From positions 5,518,001 to 5,582,000 of the forward strand of contig NZ_CP134779.1 of assembly GCF_031884435.1 (NCBI RefSeq): a stretch of 64,000 nt of DNA, in the 5' to 3' direction. The translations under genes and the position numbers were made by a program. This DNA comes from Bosea sp. 685 (GTDB lineage Bacteria; Pseudomonadota; Alphaproteobacteria; Rhizobiales; Beijerinckiaceae). Positions 26,712 through 37,563 of this stretch are shown in pieces (the stretch's first letter is position 1; each line of letters begins with the position of its first letter). The notes beneath the pieces are model-generated. The model was not told the origin of the DNA. It did not search any database and saw only the letters and a program-made list of their open reading frames with translations.

Positions 26712-28016
26712 TCAGGCGCCGCGGCCGATGCCGTGATAGGTGAAGCCCAGCGCCTTCATCTCCTGCGGCCGATAGATGTTACGCAGATCGACCACGACCG
26801 GGCTCTTCAGGGACGCCTTGACGCGCTTCAGATCGAGTGCGCGGAAGGCGTTCCACTCGGTGATGATCACCAAGGCGTCAGCCCCTTCGATACAGTCATA
26901 GGGCCCCTCGGCGAAGCCGACATTCAGAACCTGGCGCGCCTGCTCCATGCTCTCGGGGTCATAGGCGATGACCTCCGCGCCTGCCGCCTGCAAGGCCGGG
27001 ATGATGTCGAGGGAGGGGGCGTCGCGCATGTCATCGGTGTTGGGCTTGAAGGCCAGCCCCAGTACGGCGATGCGCTTGCCGGCGACCGAGCCGCCGCAAG
27101 CCGCGATGATCTTCTCGGCCATGCGCTTCTTGCGTCTGCTGTTGACCTCGACCACCGTCTCGATCAGGCGGGTCGGGCTCTTCGCGTCCTGGGCGGTCTT
27201 GACCAGCGCGAGCGTATCCTTCGGGAAGCAGGAGCCGCCATAGCCGGGGCCGGCATGGAGGAATTTCGCGCCGATGCGATTGTCGAGGCCGATGCCGCGC
27301 GCCACGTCCTGGACATCGGCGTCGAGCTTCTCGCAGAGATCGGCCATCTCGTTGATGAAGGTGATCTTCATCGCGAGGAAGGCGTTGGCGGCGTATTTGA
27401 TCAGCTCAGATGTCCGACGGCTGACGAAGAGCAACGGGCCCTGGTTGATGTAGAGCGGGCGGTAGATCTCGGTCATGACATGGCGGGCATGGTCGCTGTC
27501 GGTACCGATGACGATCCGGTCAGGGCGCTTGAAATCCTCGATCGCCGCGCCCTCGCGCAGGAATTCGGGATTGGAGACGACGCTGATATTGGCTCCGGGC
27601 CGGACTTCGCGCAGAATCCGCTCGACCTCGTCGCCGGTGCCGACCGGCACCGTCGATTTGGTGACGATGACGGCGTTCTCCGCGGCGAGCACGGCAATCT
27701 CACGGGTCGCCTCATAGACATAGGTCAGATCGGCATGGCCGTCGCCGCGCCGCGTCGGGGTGCCGACCGCAATGAAGATCGCATCGGCATCGCGCGCCGC
27801 CTCAGCGAGATCGGTGGTGAAGGAGAGACGCCCGGCGCGCATATTCGCCTCGAGCATCGTATCGAGACCCGGCTCGAAGATCGGCACCTCGCCGGCCTTC
27901 AGCCGCGCGATCTTGGCGGGGTCCTTGTCGACGCAAACCACGTCATGGCCGAAATCGGCGAAACAGACACCCGAAACAAGGCCGACATAGCCCGACCCCA
28001 CCATGACAAGGCGCAT
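26712..28016 (-). CDS. ugd: UDP-glucose 6-dehydrogenase
   Basis: Cytoplasmic enzyme of 434 residues that oxidises UDP-glucose to UDP-glucuronate with two NAD+, supplying acidic sugars for polysaccharides. The N-terminal Rossmann motif is MVGSGYVGLVSGVCFA; the catalytic cysteine is in GPGYGGSCFPKDTLAL; the C-terminal UDP-binding domain has LGLAFKPNTDDMRDAPS. I chose ATG 28016, preceded by GGGAG at seven bases, over an in-frame GTG six codons upstream. It is a single gene at the edge of the polysaccharide region, separate from the main operons. Confidence 0.95.
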   Translation of the reverse strand: MRLVMVGSGYVGLVSGVCFADFGHDVVCVDKDPAKIARLKAGEVPIFEPGLDTMLEANMRAGRLSFTTDLAEAARDADAIFIAVGTPTRRGDGHADLTYVYEATREIAVLAAENAVIVTKSTVPVGTGDEVERILREVRPGANISVVSNPEFLREGAAIEDFKRPDRIVIGTDSDHARHVMTEIYRPLYINQGPLLFVSRRTSELIKYAANAFLAMKITFINEMADLCEKLDADVQDVARGIGLDNRIGAKFLHAGPGYGGSCFPKDTLALVKTAQDAKSPTRLIETVVEVNSRRKKRMAEKIIAACGGSVAGKRIAVLGLAFKPNTDDMRDAPSLDIIPALQAAGAEVIAYDPESMEQARQVLNVGFAEGPYDCIEGADALVIITEWNAFRALDLKRVKASLKSPVVVDLRNIYRPQEMKALGFTYHGIGRGA

Positions 28017-28180
28017 CCACCATCTCCCAAACACCGCGCACCAGTCAGTCCCGGCGGCTGGTCAGAATTTCCAAGCGGTCTAGCATTGCACCGCACAAGG
28101 GCAAAGCGCGCGCAGCCGAAAGCCCTCCACTCAGGAGAGCTACCCTGATCGGCGTTCAGAGAGTGCGTCGTCAGCACGCA

Positions 28181-30217
28181 TCACGGAATGCGATCGAGAT
28201 CCAGGAGCCAGGCGGCGGCCGAAGCATCGCTCGGCGCCCGCCAATCCCCGCGCGGCGACAGCGAACCGCCCGAGGACACTTTCGGACCATTGGGCACAGC
28301 CGAGCGCTTGAACTGGCTGGTCTCGAAGAAGCGCCGCACGAAGACCGTGAGCCAGCGCTTGATCACCGGCAGGTCATAAGCGACCCGCTTGTCCGCCTCG
28401 ATATTGGGCGGCCAGTCGCCGCGCTTGGCATCCGACCAGGCGTGGTGCGAGAGGAACGCGACCTTGCTCGGCCGGAAACCGAAGCGGGTGATGTAGAACA
28501 GGTTGAAGTCCTGCAGCGCATAGGGGCCGACAAAATCCTCGGTCCTCTGGCTTGGTCCGTCGCCCTCGCCCGGAACGAGCTCGGGCGAGATCTCGGTCGC
28601 AAGGATGTCCAGCATCACGGCCGAGGCATCCGCACCGAAGCGCTGCGATTGCGCCACCCAGCGGATCAGATGCTGGATCAGGGTCTTCGAGACCGAACCG
28701 TTGACGTTGTAATGGGACATATGGTCGCCGACGCCATAGGTGCACCAGCCGAGCGCCAGTTCCGAGAGGTCGCCCGTGCCGAGCACGAGCCCATTATTCT
28801 GGTTGGCGAGGCGGAACAGCACGGAGGTGCGCGCGCCGGCTTGCACGTTCTCGAAGGTGATGTCGTAGACGGGTTCGCCCTTGGCGAAGGGGTGGCCGAT
28901 ATCGACCAGCATCTGCCGGCAGGCCGGCGTCATGTCGATTTCCTGCGCGGAGACACCGAGCGCCGTCATCAATCGCCAGGCATTGGCCTTGGTGCCCTTG
29001 CTCGTGGCGAAGGCCGGCAATGTGTAGGCAAGGATGTTGCTGCGCGGCAGACCGAGCGCGTCGAAAGTCTGCGCGGCGACGATCAGGGCCTGCGTCGAAT
29101 CGAGGCCTCCCGAGACGCCAATGACGATCTTCTCGACGCGCGCGCTCTCCAGCCGCTTGCGCAGGCCATGCGACTGGATGTTGTAGGCCTCGAAGCAGAG
29201 CTCGTTCAATCGTGCGTCATCATTCGGCACGAAGGGGAAGCGCTCGATCGTGCGCTCCAGGCCAAGATCGGAGACACGGTCGGGAGCGAGCTCGAAGCTG
29301 ACGGTGCGGAAATTCAACCGGTCGCGCAGCGCATCGGCATTGTCGCCGAAGGTGTTCTGGCGGATGCGGTCCATCACCAGCCGCTCGAGATCGATATCGG
29401 CGACGATGAGCTGTGGCTCGGCGGCGAAGCGCTCGGCCTCGGCCATCAGCACCCCGCTCTCATAGATCATTGCCTGGCCGTCCCAGGCGAGATCGGTGGT
29501 GGATTCGCCAGGCCCCGCCGCGGAATAGGCATAGGCTGCGATGCACCGGCCGGAATGGGCCTTGCACAAGGCATGGCGCCAGTCGGACTTGCCGATGGTG
29601 ACATTGCTGGCGGAGAGATTGAGCAGCACGGTCGCGCCGGCCAGCGCCGCAAACGAGCTCGGCGGCACCGGCGTCCAGACGTCCTCGCAGATCTCCATAT
29701 GGATGGTGAAATCGGCGATATCGGCGGCCTTCAACAGGATGTCCGTGCCGAAGGGCACCTCCTGGCCGCAGAGCACGACGCTTTCCACCGCCGCACGCTC
29801 GCCCGAGGCGAACTGCCGGCGCTCATAGAATTCGCGGTAGTTCGGCAGATAGGTCTTCGGCACGGCTGCGAGAATACGGCCGCGATGGATCGCAATCGCG
29901 CAATTGAACAGCCGCCCGTCGATACGCAGCGGCGCCCCGACGATGGCGACAGGCTGTAGCGAACGGCTCTCCTCGACCAGCACCCCAAGTGCCGCCAGCA
30001 CCGCATCGAGCAGCGCGTTCTGCTGCAAGAGGTCGTCGATCGCATAGGCGCTGATGCCGAGCTCGGGAAACAGTGCAAGCGAAGCGCCCTGCGCGTCGGC
30101 GCGGCGCAGCAGACGAACCGTCTCAGCGACATTGAAGGCGGGATCGGCGACCTTCAGCCGCGGCGCGGCACAGGCGACGCGCACGAAGCCATGGGTGTGG
30201 ATATTGAAGAAACTCAT
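28181..30217 (-). CDS. nadE: NAD(+) synthase, glutamine-hydrolysing
   Basis: Last step of NAD synthesis, amidating nicotinate adenine dinucleotide with glutamine as donor; 678 residues, the two-domain form. The N-terminal nitrilase-like glutaminase has its Glu-Lys-Cys triad in [25 protein letters not shown] and EICEDVWTP. The C-terminal ATP-pyrophosphatase domain has [14 protein letters not shown], and the later blocks [16 protein letters not shown] and [29 protein letters not shown] at 30217 is the natural start; eleven upstream codons are not conserved-looking. It is a housekeeping gene with no apparent link to the flanking sugar genes. Confidence 0.96.
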   Translation of the reverse strand: MSFFNIHTHGFVRVACAAPRLKVADPAFNVAETVRLLRRADAQGASLALFPELGISAYAIDDLLQQNALLDAVLAALGVLVEESRSLQPVAIVGAPLRIDGRLFNCAIAIHRGRILAAVPKTYLPNYREFYERRQFASGERAAVESVVLCGQEVPFGTDILLKAADIADFTIHMEICEDVWTPVPPSSFAALAGATVLLNLSASNVTIGKSDWRHALCKAHSGRCIAAYAYSAAGPGESTTDLAWDGQAMIYESGVLMAEAERFAAEPQLIVADIDLERLVMDRIRQNTFGDNADALRDRLNFRTVSFELAPDRVSDLGLERTIERFPFVPNDDARLNELCFEAYNIQSHGLRKRLESARVEKIVIGVSGGLDSTQALIVAAQTFDALGLPRSNILAYTLPAFATSKGTKANAWRLMTALGVSAQEIDMTPACRQMLVDIGHPFAKGEPVYDITFENVQAGARTSVLFRLANQNNGLVLGTGDLSELALGWCTYGVGDHMSHYNVNGSVSKTLIQHLIRWVAQSQRFGADASAVMLDILATEISPELVPGEGDGPSQRTEDFVGPYALQDFNLFYITRFGFRPSKVAFLSHHAWSDAKRGDWPPNIEADKRVAYDLPVIKRWLTVFVRRFFETSQFKRSAVPNGPKVSSGGSLSPRGDWRAPSDASAAAWLLDLDRIP

Positions 30218-30586
30218 CGCCGATCCAATCCGCCAAGGCGAAGAGCCCAAGGCCGAGTACCTTATCGCGCAGGCGGCGTAGGGCGGGCAAGGGCAGCAGC
30301 CGCCCGTTATCGGGGTCGCGCTGGCGTCTCGCTAAGCGGCCGCACCGGAGTGCCTGTCGATCGCGGACGCGGCCGGCAATTCAAATGGAGCAGCGTTGGC
30401 GGTTAGCGCCGACTGCGCACTCCATGCCAACCTCGCTCTCACCCAAGGCCGCGAAGGGCTGATGAGAGCCGCTCGTCACCTCCAGGCAAACACGCCCTCG
30501 CCGTCCTCAATGCGTGGCGCGGCAAGGTTGATGTCGCGTGGCGGATGGGGATATGGCGTGATGCTCTCGACAAGGATGACGGCAGG
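30218..30586. other. Intergenic spacer, no gene seen
   Basis: About 370 bases between the divergent nadE and glycosyltransferase genes. No reading frame has convincing coding character, and no strong hairpin stands out. It should hold the nadE promoter and that of the glycosyltransferase, neither recognisable by eye. Confidence 0.5.
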
Positions 30587-31492
30587 ATGACACCGCAAGA
30601 GGTGCAGAAGCGAGGCGGGCGGGCCTGCGCGGCGGTGGTATTGTACCACCCGGACCCGGTCTTGCTCGCGCATCAGGCCGAAGGGCTGCGCGGGTGCACC
30701 CTTTTCGCCTTTGCCAACGGGCCCGTGGATTCTGGTGCCATTGCAGCCCTGGCGCCGACCGATCTGCGGCTGATATCCAGCCCGGAGAATGTCGGCCTGG
30801 GACGAGGCCTGAATGCCGTGATGGAAGCAGCTGCGGAGCAGGGCTTCACCCATGTGATGTTGCTCGATCAGGATAGCGAGCCGCCGGCCGGTATTCTCGA
30901 AACCCTCGCCGAGCGCGCCCTCGCGCTGGAGCGCCAGGGCGACATGATTGCCGTTCTGGCCCCTCGCCTCGTCCCACCGCAGGAGGGTCTCTACAAGCAA
31001 ATCCGCTATGAATGGCGCGGCAAGGCCGGCCCGGGTGACCTTGCAGCAGTCGACTTCGCGCCAACCTCCGGCTCGCTGGTCAGCGTCGCCGCCTATCAGG
31101 CGATCGGCCCGTTCAGGGATGACTTCTTCATCGCCGGCATCGACGTCGAATGGGGCTTCCGGGCCTGGGATCGCGGCTGGGGATCTTATGTCGCAACCGA
31201 TCTCGCGGTCCCGCATCGGTGGGGAGAAAGCGTCGGCCAGGACGAGCTCGGCAAGCCTCAGATCCTACGGCATACGCCGATCCGCAACTACTACTACGCC
31301 CGCAATGTGATCGCGGCTGCGCGCCTTCGCCATGTACCGCTGGGTTGGCGGATCAAGTCATGCGCAGGGCTCATCGCCCAGATCAGCCTGCTCGCCCTCA
31401 AAGGTCCACCACGGTCGCTATGCCCTGTCCGCGCCGGGATCATCGATGGTTTCAGGGGCCGGCTTGGCCCAGCCCCCGCGGGCGTGGTTTGA
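30587..31492 (+). CDS. Glycosyltransferase family 2 (rhamnosyltransferase-like)
   Basis: Cytoplasmic GT-A fold glycosyltransferase of about 301 residues. ACAAVVLYHPDP opens the nucleotide-sugar domain; NVGLGRGLNAVMEAA and MLLDQDSEPP give the DxD-like metal site; IGPFRDDFFIAGIDVEWGFRA, read in parts, is the acceptor motif typical of WbbL/RfbF-type rhamnosyltransferases. A late basic region (NYYYARNVIAAARL) is common in that group. Start at ATG 30587 is supported by AAGGA nine bases upstream; an ATG at 30545 is the alternative. It stands just before the dTDP-L-rhamnose genes, so L-rhamnose is the likely donor sugar (inferred). Confidence 0.85.
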   Translation: MTPQEVQKRGGRACAAVVLYHPDPVLLAHQAEGLRGCTLFAFANGPVDSGAIAALAPTDLRLISSPENVGLGRGLNAVMEAAAEQGFTHVMLLDQDSEPPAGILETLAERALALERQGDMIAVLAPRLVPPQEGLYKQIRYEWRGKAGPGDLAAVDFAPTSGSLVSVAAYQAIGPFRDDFFIAGIDVEWGFRAWDRGWGSYVATDLAVPHRWGESVGQDELGKPQILRHTPIRNYYYARNVIAAARLRHVPLGWRIKSCAGLIAQISLLALKGPPRSLCPVRAGIIDGFRGRLGPAPAGVV

Positions 31493-31715
31493 ACGCGCAC
31501 TGACGCGTCGCTCCGGGCCGGCAATCGCTTGCGCCCTCGGCCAAAAGCGTGACCGCGCCTTGATCGATGGCCGACAGAATGACCGCGCGGATCGAAGCAC
31601 AGAACGTCCGATACCGGCCGCGGCGACGGCAAATGCTTGACAGATCATAGGGGGGCTGGTTCTTCCCTGCGCCTGATGGCGTGTAATCAACACTCTGCCC
31701 CCGGAGCGAAACGGC

Positions 31716-32771
31716 GTGTCACTGAAATTCCTTGTCACCGGCGGCGCCGGCTTCATCGGCTCGGCAGTCGTCCGCAAGCTGGTCGGCGAGACCGAGCATC
31801 GGGTGTGCGTCGTCGACAAGCTGACCTATGCCGGCAACCTGGCCTCGCTCGCTCCCGTCGCCGGCAGCAATCGCTATCGCTTCGAACAGGCCGATATCGG
31901 CGATGGCGAGCGCATGCGCGCGATCTTCGCCGATTTCGACCCCGACATCGTCATGCATCTGGCCGCCGAGAGCCATGTCGACCGTTCGATCGACGGGCCG
32001 GGCGACTTCGTCCAGACCAACATCGTGGGCACGTTCGCGCTGTTGCAGGAAGCACTCCGGCACTGGCGCGGTCTCGACGAGGCACGCAAAGCCGCCTTCC
32101 GCTTCCACCATATCTCGACCGACGAGGTTTTCGGCTCGCTCGGCACTGAGGGCTTTTTCCGCGAGGACACGGCCTATCAGCCCAACTCGCCCTATTCCGC
32201 CTCGAAGGCGGCGTCCGACCATCTCGTGCGGGCCTGGTACCACACCTATGGCCTGCCGACGCTGATGACCAATTGCTCGAACAATTACGGGCCGTATCAC
32301 TTCCCGGAGAAGCTGATCCCGCTGATGATCATCAACGCGCTCGAGGGCAAGCCGCTACCGGTCTATGGCAATGGCCTGAATGTGCGCGACTGGCTTTATG
32401 TCGACGACCATGCCGACGCGCTGCTGAGCGTGGCGCAAAAGGGCGCCGTCGGTGAGACCTACAATATCGGTGGCCATAACGAGATGGCCAATATCGACGT
32501 GGTCAAGGGCATCTGCGCCCTGCTCGACGAGCTCAGGCCCGATCCCGCCGGCTCGCGCGAGCGCCTGATCACCTACGTCACCGACCGGCCTGGCCATGAT
32601 GCGCGCTATGCGATCGACGCCGGGAAGATCGGCCGCGAACTCGGCTGGACGCCGAAGCAGACCTTCGAGACCGGCTTGCGCCATACCGTCGAATGGTATC
32701 TGGCCAATTCCGGATGGTGGGGAGACATACGCAGTGGCGTTTATCGCGGCGAGCGCCTCGGCGCGGCCTGA
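31716..32771 (+). CDS. rfbB: dTDP-glucose 4,6-dehydratase
   Basis: Second enzyme of dTDP-L-rhamnose synthesis, 351 residues, an extended short-chain dehydrogenase/reductase using bound NAD+. N-terminal [28 protein letters not shown]; catalytic triad region [11 protein letters not shown]; and the YxxxK pair in [13 protein letters not shown]. The start is GTG 31716, with GGAG ten bases upstream. It is the first gene of a tight rfbB-rfbC-rfbD-rfbA operon in the plus direction. Confidence 0.96.
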   Translation: MSLKFLVTGGAGFIGSAVVRKLVGETEHRVCVVDKLTYAGNLASLAPVAGSNRYRFEQADIGDGERMRAIFADFDPDIVMHLAAESHVDRSIDGPGDFVQTNIVGTFALLQEALRHWRGLDEARKAAFRFHHISTDEVFGSLGTEGFFREDTAYQPNSPYSASKAASDHLVRAWYHTYGLPTLMTNCSNNYGPYHFPEKLIPLMIINALEGKPLPVYGNGLNVRDWLYVDDHADALLSVAQKGAVGETYNIGGHNEMANIDVVKGICALLDELRPDPAGSRERLITYVTDRPGHDARYAIDAGKIGRELGWTPKQTFETGLRHTVEWYLANSGWWGDIRSGVYRGERLGAA

Positions 32772-32804
32772 TTTCAGCCACGAACAGGATCGAGACCCCG
32801 CCCC

Positions 32805-33362
32805 ATGTTGAGCGTCGAAGCCACCGCCATCCCGGATGTGAAGCTGATCTCGCCGAAGAAATTCGGCGATCATCGCGGCTTCTTCTCCGAGACCTATAAT
32901 CGCGCGAGCTTCAAGGACGCCGGCATCGACCTCGAATTCGTGCAGGACAACCATTCCCTGTCGGCGACCGTCGGCACGCTGCGCGGGCTGCACTTCCAGT
33001 CGGCGCCCTTCGCGCAGGACAAGCTGGTGCGCGTTGCCAAGGGCCGCATCCTCGACGTTGCCGTCGATATCCGCGCCTCCTCGCCCACATTCGGTCGCCA
33101 TGTCGCTGTCGAGCTCTCGGCCGAGAACTGGAAGCAGCTCCTGGTTCCGGTCGGCTTCGCGCATGGCTTCATCACGCTCGAACCGGATACCGAAGTGCTT
33201 TACAAGGTGACCGCGCTCTATGGCCCGCAGAACGACCACGGCATCGCCTTCGACGATCCGGCGCTGGGCATCGACTGGCGCATCCCCCATGACCGGCTCG
33301 TCCTCTCCGACAAGGACCGCAAGCATCCGCGCCTTGCCGACCTGCCGCGCTATTTCGGCTGA
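32805..33362 (+). CDS. rfbC: dTDP-4-dehydrorhamnose 3,5-epimerase
   Basis: Cupin-fold epimerase, 185 residues, third pathway step. Motifs: FSETYNRASFKDAGI, QDNHSLSATVGTLRGLHFQ (with the catalytic His in GLHFQ), VDIRASSPTFGRHVAVELS, LVPVGFAHGF and VLYKVTALYGPQNDHGI with the catalytic Tyr/Asp partners. It follows rfbB by 33 bases and precedes rfbD by six, so it is surely cotranscribed. Confidence 0.96.
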   Translation: MLSVEATAIPDVKLISPKKFGDHRGFFSETYNRASFKDAGIDLEFVQDNHSLSATVGTLRGLHFQSAPFAQDKLVRVAKGRILDVAVDIRASSPTFGRHVAVELSAENWKQLLVPVGFAHGFITLEPDTEVLYKVTALYGPQNDHGIAFDDPALGIDWRIPHDRLVLSDKDRKHPRLADLPRYFG

Positions 33363-33368
33363 AGCGCC

Positions 33369-34259
33369 ATGAGGATCGCGGTCACCGGACAGACCGGCCA
33401 AGTGGTGCTCGCCATGCTGGAGCGAGCGCCGGCAGGTGATGTCGTCATCCCGCTCGGCAGGCCCGGCTTCGACCTGGAGCGGATCGAGACGATCGCCCCC
33501 GCTCTTGCGGCCTGCCGCCCCGACATCATCGTCAACGCAGCAGCCTTCACCGCAGTCGACCTCGCCGAGAGCGAAAGCGAGACCGCGATGCTGGTCAATG
33601 GGCAGGCCGCCGGCGAGGTCGCCCGAGCCGCTGCCCGGCTCGGCGTGCCGGTGATCCAGATCTCGACCGATTATGTCTTCGATGGAGCTCTGGACCGGCC
33701 CTATCGCGAGGATGACGCAGTCGGCCCGATCTCGGCCTACGGCCGCAGCAAGCTCGCCGGCGAGGCGACTGTTGCGGCGGCGACCCCGGACCACGCCATC
33801 CTGCGCACCGCCTGGGTCTATAGCCCCTTCGGCAAGAATTTCGTCCGTACCATGCTGCGCCTGGCCGAGACGCGCAGCGAGGTCGGCGTCGTTGCCGATC
33901 AGCAGGGTTGTCCAACCAATGCGCTCGACATTGCCGACGCCATCTTCACTGTTGCGAAGAACCTGCTGGCCCGGCCGCAGGATGAGCGCCTGCGCGGCGT
34001 CTTCCATATGAGCGCCCTGGGCGAAGCCGTCTGGGCCGATGTTGCCGAGGCGATCTTTGCGCAGCGCGCCGCCGCCGGGGCCGCCCCGGTCGCGGTCAAG
34101 CGCATCGCGACCAGCGATTATCCGACGCCGGCAACACGCCCGGCAAATTCGCGACTCGATTGCGCCAGGCTTGCTACCATCCATGGCGTGACGCTGCCTG
34201 AGTGGCGCGGATCGCTTTCAAGCTGCCTGACGCGGCTCATGACAGAACAGACGGGATAA
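33369..34259 (+). CDS. rfbD: dTDP-4-dehydrorhamnose reductase
   Basis: Reductase giving dTDP-L-rhamnose with NAD(P)H, 296 residues. N-terminal GQTGQVVLAML is the RmlD-type nucleotide-binding loop; ISTDYVFDGAL and YGRSKLAGEATV (YxxxK) are the catalytic blocks; RTAWVYSPFGKNFVRTML is family-typical. Six bases separate it from rfbC and six from rfbA. Confidence 0.95.
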   Translation: MRIAVTGQTGQVVLAMLERAPAGDVVIPLGRPGFDLERIETIAPALAACRPDIIVNAAAFTAVDLAESESETAMLVNGQAAGEVARAAARLGVPVIQISTDYVFDGALDRPYREDDAVGPISAYGRSKLAGEATVAAATPDHAILRTAWVYSPFGKNFVRTMLRLAETRSEVGVVADQQGCPTNALDIADAIFTVAKNLLARPQDERLRGVFHMSALGEAVWADVAEAIFAQRAAAGAAPVAVKRIATSDYPTPATRPANSRLDCARLATIHGVTLPEWRGSLSSCLTRLMTEQTG

Positions 34260-34265
34260 ACGACG

Positions 34266-35132
34266 ATGAAGGGCATCATCCTGGCCGGCGGTTCCGGAAC
34301 GCGGCTCCACCCGATGACGCTGGCGATGTCGAAGCAGCTCCTGCCTGTCTACGACAAGCCGATGATCTATTATCCGCTCAGCACGCTGATGCTGGCGGGC
34401 ATCCGCGACGTGCTGATCATCTCGACTCCGACCGACCTGCCGAACTTCAAGCGCCTGCTCGGCGACGGTTCGGATTGGGGCATGACGCTGAGCTATGCCG
34501 AACAGCCCAATCCCGGCGGGCTGGCGCAGGCCTATATCATCGGCGCCGAGTTCGTCGCCGGCGAGCCCTCGGTGCTGATCCTGGGCGATAACCTGTTCTA
34601 CGGGCACACGCTCCCGGACATGATGGCCTCGGCCGCCGCGCGCCCCAAGGGCGCCAGCGTCTTCGCCTATCATGTGCGCGACCCGGAGCGTTACGGCGTG
34701 GTCGATTTCGACGCCAACGGCAAGGCGAACTCGATCGAAGAGAAGCCGAAGGTCCCGAAGTCGAACTGGGCCGTGACGGGGCTGTATTTCTACGATGCCC
34801 AGGTCGTCGAGATTGCCAGGAATCTCAAGCCCTCGCCGCGTGGCGAGCTCGAGATCACCGACGTCAACCGGGTCTATCTCGAGCGCGGCGAACTCTCGGT
34901 CGAAACCATGGGCCGCGGCTTTGCCTGGCTCGACACGGGTACACCGGACAGCCTGCTCGAAGCCGGGGAGTTCGTGCGCACGCTTGAATCGCGGCAGGGG
35001 TTGCGTATCGCCTGCCCGGAGGAGATCGCCTATCGGCAGGGCTGGATTTCCATCGAGGAACTCTCTGCGCTCGGACAGAAGCTCGCCAAGGGCGACTACG
35101 GGCAGTACCTGCTACAGGTCGCAAAGGGCTGA
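34266..35132 (+). CDS. rfbA: Glucose-1-phosphate thymidylyltransferase
   Basis: First enzyme of the pathway, 288 residues, making dTDP-glucose from dTTP and glucose-1-phosphate. The nucleotidyl-transfer loop [16 protein letters not shown] is followed by [34 protein letters not shown] and [20 protein letters not shown]. It is the last gene of rfbBCDA. Only about 70 bases separate it from the stop of the convergent minus-strand operon, and no clear bidirectional terminator is seen there. Confidence 0.96.
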   Translation: MKGIILAGGSGTRLHPMTLAMSKQLLPVYDKPMIYYPLSTLMLAGIRDVLIISTPTDLPNFKRLLGDGSDWGMTLSYAEQPNPGGLAQAYIIGAEFVAGEPSVLILGDNLFYGHTLPDMMASAAARPKGASVFAYHVRDPERYGVVDFDANGKANSIEEKPKVPKSNWAVTGLYFYDAQVVEIARNLKPSPRGELEITDVNRVYLERGELSVETMGRGFAWLDTGTPDSLLEAGEFVRTLESRQGLRIACPEEIAYRQGWISIEELSALGQKLAKGDYGQYLLQVAKG

Positions 35133-35203
35133 GCGTTCGTCCCAGGCAAAACCGGCCCTGCACAAGCCGCGACGCCGCAACCTCCTGAAGCGTCTCACGA
35201 TTT

Positions 35204-37216
35204 TTATCGAGCAGGCGTGGCGGTATACAGCGCATACTCGCCCACCCGCGCCACAGCGTCCTTTCGGTCTGGATCGAACGGGGCATCGATAGCCCGCATC
35301 ACGACGTAATGCGTGATGCCTTCCGCGCGCATGATTGCACGCAGGCTTTCGAGATCGGCGGCCTTTGCAAGCCGCCCGACAACCTCCAGGCGCCGCGCCG
35401 CTTCCGCGCCGATCTCCCCCCCAGTCGCTAGCAGAAACCCGGGACAGGATATAAACGCTGGCATACCGCTGAGCGCGATAAGTCGGGCGGCATCATCGAT
35501 CGTCGTCGAATCGCTGGGTTGATTCGCAACGGCGAACCGGGGAAGTCTCACATTTTGGTTTTGGAGAAGCGGCGCAAATGCCATGATCTCCGGAGCAACC
35601 TGCTCGCCATGGGTTGCTCCTACCCATACCCATTGTTTGGCATGACCAATCGAAAGCGCCAGCACGACCAAACTGGGGACAGCGACCGCAGCCAGAGCCG
35701 CTAGCGCAGCCTGCCTGGACAGTTGGTTGAGCCAGCCCGCGAGCAAGAGCCCCGCGAATCGGATTGTCCAGATAGCCAGCACCACGACCAGCAACGGCCC
35801 CGGACGATGGCGGAATTCTGAAATGTCGCCATTGCGGCCAATCGGGCTTAGCATAATTGTCAGCGTGCCAACAATCAGTAGCAAAAGTGGCAACACATCA
35901 ATCGAGGAAACCAACCCGCGACGCCAGGCGAGGGCCCCCAATAGCAAAAAGCCTGGCAACCACGGGCCGAGCGTTCCCAGCAATGCAAGCATCACTCCGA
36001 CGAGCCCCGCTGCGGTCGGTCCTACGCTCGAAAGCAAAACCGCATAGAGGCCATCGATCCGCGCCCCCATCTTTGACGTATGGAGAAACTTCACATAGCC
36101 AAAGAGAAATTGCTGAGGATCGCTTGAAAGCAGACGCCATGACAGCAACACCAGAGCGCAGACGAACCCAAGCAGCGCGATACTGAGAAGCATCGGTCGA
36201 AATCGCGAGCCTGCTCCCCACCACACTGCTATCGCGCCAAGTGCAATGGCAGGAGCGAGCCAGACGAAGGTATTGGCGCGTGTCAAAAAGCAGGCGCCCG
36301 TCAGCAGAAAAGCCAGTACCAACGCACCGACACTGCGCTGCTTCGATGCGCGCACCAACGCTGCAAATGCCGCGCAGCCAATCCCCAGACTGTAAGGCGT
36401 GCCGGGAGCCGTTTCGAGCAGCCAAGCAAAGCCAAGGAAGCCGTTATCGAGCGTCCACCGCTCGGGCGTCGGCACGGCCGCGAGCGCGAGAAGAGCGCTT
36501 GCGGCAAGCCAGGGACCGCCCAGGGCAAGTCCCAGCGCTACGACACCCAGGCCCATGACCACCATACCAAGTGGTATCCAAGCCAAGGCAGCGGCGTCGA
36601 ATGGCACAACATCCGCCAACGGCGGCAACAGCGCGACCGGCATCATCGAGGCGTTATGGTAAAGCGGGCGCGGCCAGTCAGCCATCAGAGCCATACCGCG
36701 CCCGACCATATCCGGAGCGCTGAATTGCATCAGATTAGTCGTATGAATCAGCAGATCATGCCAGAAATTCAGCTGGCCAGACGCGTGGAATTGGGCAACG
36801 CGCGGCGTGACATCGGCGCACCATACGAAGATCACGACCGCGAGAAGGCTTGCAAGAGCGGGCGCTGCGCGCTCAACTGGCTCGTCCCGCGATGGCAATA
36901 AAAGACCAACCGCAGCCGGCGCGAGACATGCCAGTGCAATAGCTGGATGGCGCAGCACCAAGCCGTCGATCAGCAACTGCAGATGAGTCACTGCAGCAAA
37001 CCCGGTGACAAGCATAAGAAAAGGATCGGCTCGCAGGCGCAGTCCGCGGAAAATTAGCTCTCCGGCCCCAAGGCTAAGTAGCAGCACCGTGAGCAGCAGA
37101 AGATGAGCAGCGAGCCCCAGGCCCGGCGCGATAGCCCACAGGGCAGCAGCCAAAATTGGCGGAAGCCAAAGTCCACCACGGCTCATCAGAACCCTATCCA
37201 TCCGAACTTCAGTCAA
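35204..37216 (-). CDS. Large polytopic membrane protein, GT-C/GtrC-like (unassigned)
   Basis: Integral membrane protein of 670 residues with about a dozen hydrophobic segments up to about residue 550. A soluble C-terminal domain follows (from ATHGEQVAPEIMAFAPLLQ), ending GITHYVVMRAIDAPFDPD. The layout, many helices then a periplasmic-looking tail, is that of GT-C glycosyltransferases and of the variable GtrC-type enzymes that move a sugar from a lipid carrier to O-antigen. No specific family motif was recognised. The likely start is TTG 37216, whose TTGA overlaps the stop of the preceding gene and which has GAGGGAAGAAG upstream; ATG 37201 is an alternative. Last gene of the long minus-strand operon. 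Confidence 0.8.
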   Translation of the reverse strand: MTEVRMDRVLMSRGGLWLPPILAAALWAIAPGLGLAAHLLLLTVLLLSLGAGELIFRGLRLRADPFLMLVTGFAAVTHLQLLIDGLVLRHPAIALACLAPAAVGLLLPSRDEPVERAAPALASLLAVVIFVWCADVTPRVAQFHASGQLNFWHDLLIHTTNLMQFSAPDMVGRGMALMADWPRPLYHNASMMPVALLPPLADVVPFDAAALAWIPLGMVVMGLGVVALGLALGGPWLAASALLALAAVPTPERWTLDNGFLGFAWLLETAPGTPYSLGIGCAAFAALVRASKQRSVGALVLAFLLTGACFLTRANTFVWLAPAIALGAIAVWWGAGSRFRPMLLSIALLGFVCALVLLSWRLLSSDPQQFLFGYVKFLHTSKMGARIDGLYAVLLSSVGPTAAGLVGVMLALLGTLGPWLPGFLLLGALAWRRGLVSSIDVLPLLLLIVGTLTIMLSPIGRNGDISEFRHRPGPLLVVVLAIWTIRFAGLLLAGWLNQLSRQAALAALAAVAVPSLVVLALSIGHAKQWVWVGATHGEQVAPEIMAFAPLLQNQNVRLPRFAVANQPSDSTTIDDAARLIALSGMPAFISCPGFLLATGGEIGAEAARRLEVVGRLAKAADLESLRAIMRAEGITHYVVMRAIDAPFDPDRKDAVARVGEYALYTATPAR

Positions 37217-37563
37217 AACACGCTTCTTCCCTCGCTAGCGGGGGACAGTTGCATGGACGGCGCCCACCATGTCAGCCCGGCCAATGCCGGCAATGCGGTG
37301 AGGCTTGCCACGATCGTCGGCACACCAATGCCAATGAATGGGGCCGCCAAGCTGACAGCAAGAACGAATGGGCTGAAAAAACTCGGCGTTCCGCGAGCCA
37401 CCAGAAGCCCGCAGGCCATCAGGGCGAAAAATAAAAGAATAATCCAATTTAAAGCAGCATCAGATAAGCGATTCCGATAGCAATTTAACCGGAACGGCCA
37501 CCCTATAACAGCCACACCTACTATGGTATAGGAGAGTATCAGCCAAAATTTTGACGCTATCAT
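37213..37563 (-). CDS. Small membrane protein of unknown function
   Basis: 116 residues with three to four hydrophobic segments (FWLILSYTIVGVAVIGWPF, WIILLFFALMACGLLVA, FVLAVSLAAPFIGIGV, VASLTALPALAGLTWW). No family recognised. Both ends overlap their neighbours by four bases (ATGA with the GT2 gene before it, TTGA with the membrane protein after it), which argues it is a translated part of the operon. It could be a small flippase-like or accessory subunit for the glycosyltransferase pair that surrounds it; that is inference from position. Confidence 0.7.
   Translation of the reverse strand: MIASKFWLILSYTIVGVAVIGWPFRLNCYRNRLSDAALNWIILLFFALMACGLLVARGTPSFFSPFVLAVSLAAPFIGIGVPTIVASLTALPALAGLTWWAPSMQLSPASEGRSVF

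Noticed and set aside
35133..35203. Terminator between rfbA and the convergent minus-strand operon
   Set aside because: A short run of T is present (GATTTTTATC), but there is no adequate inverted repeat before it.
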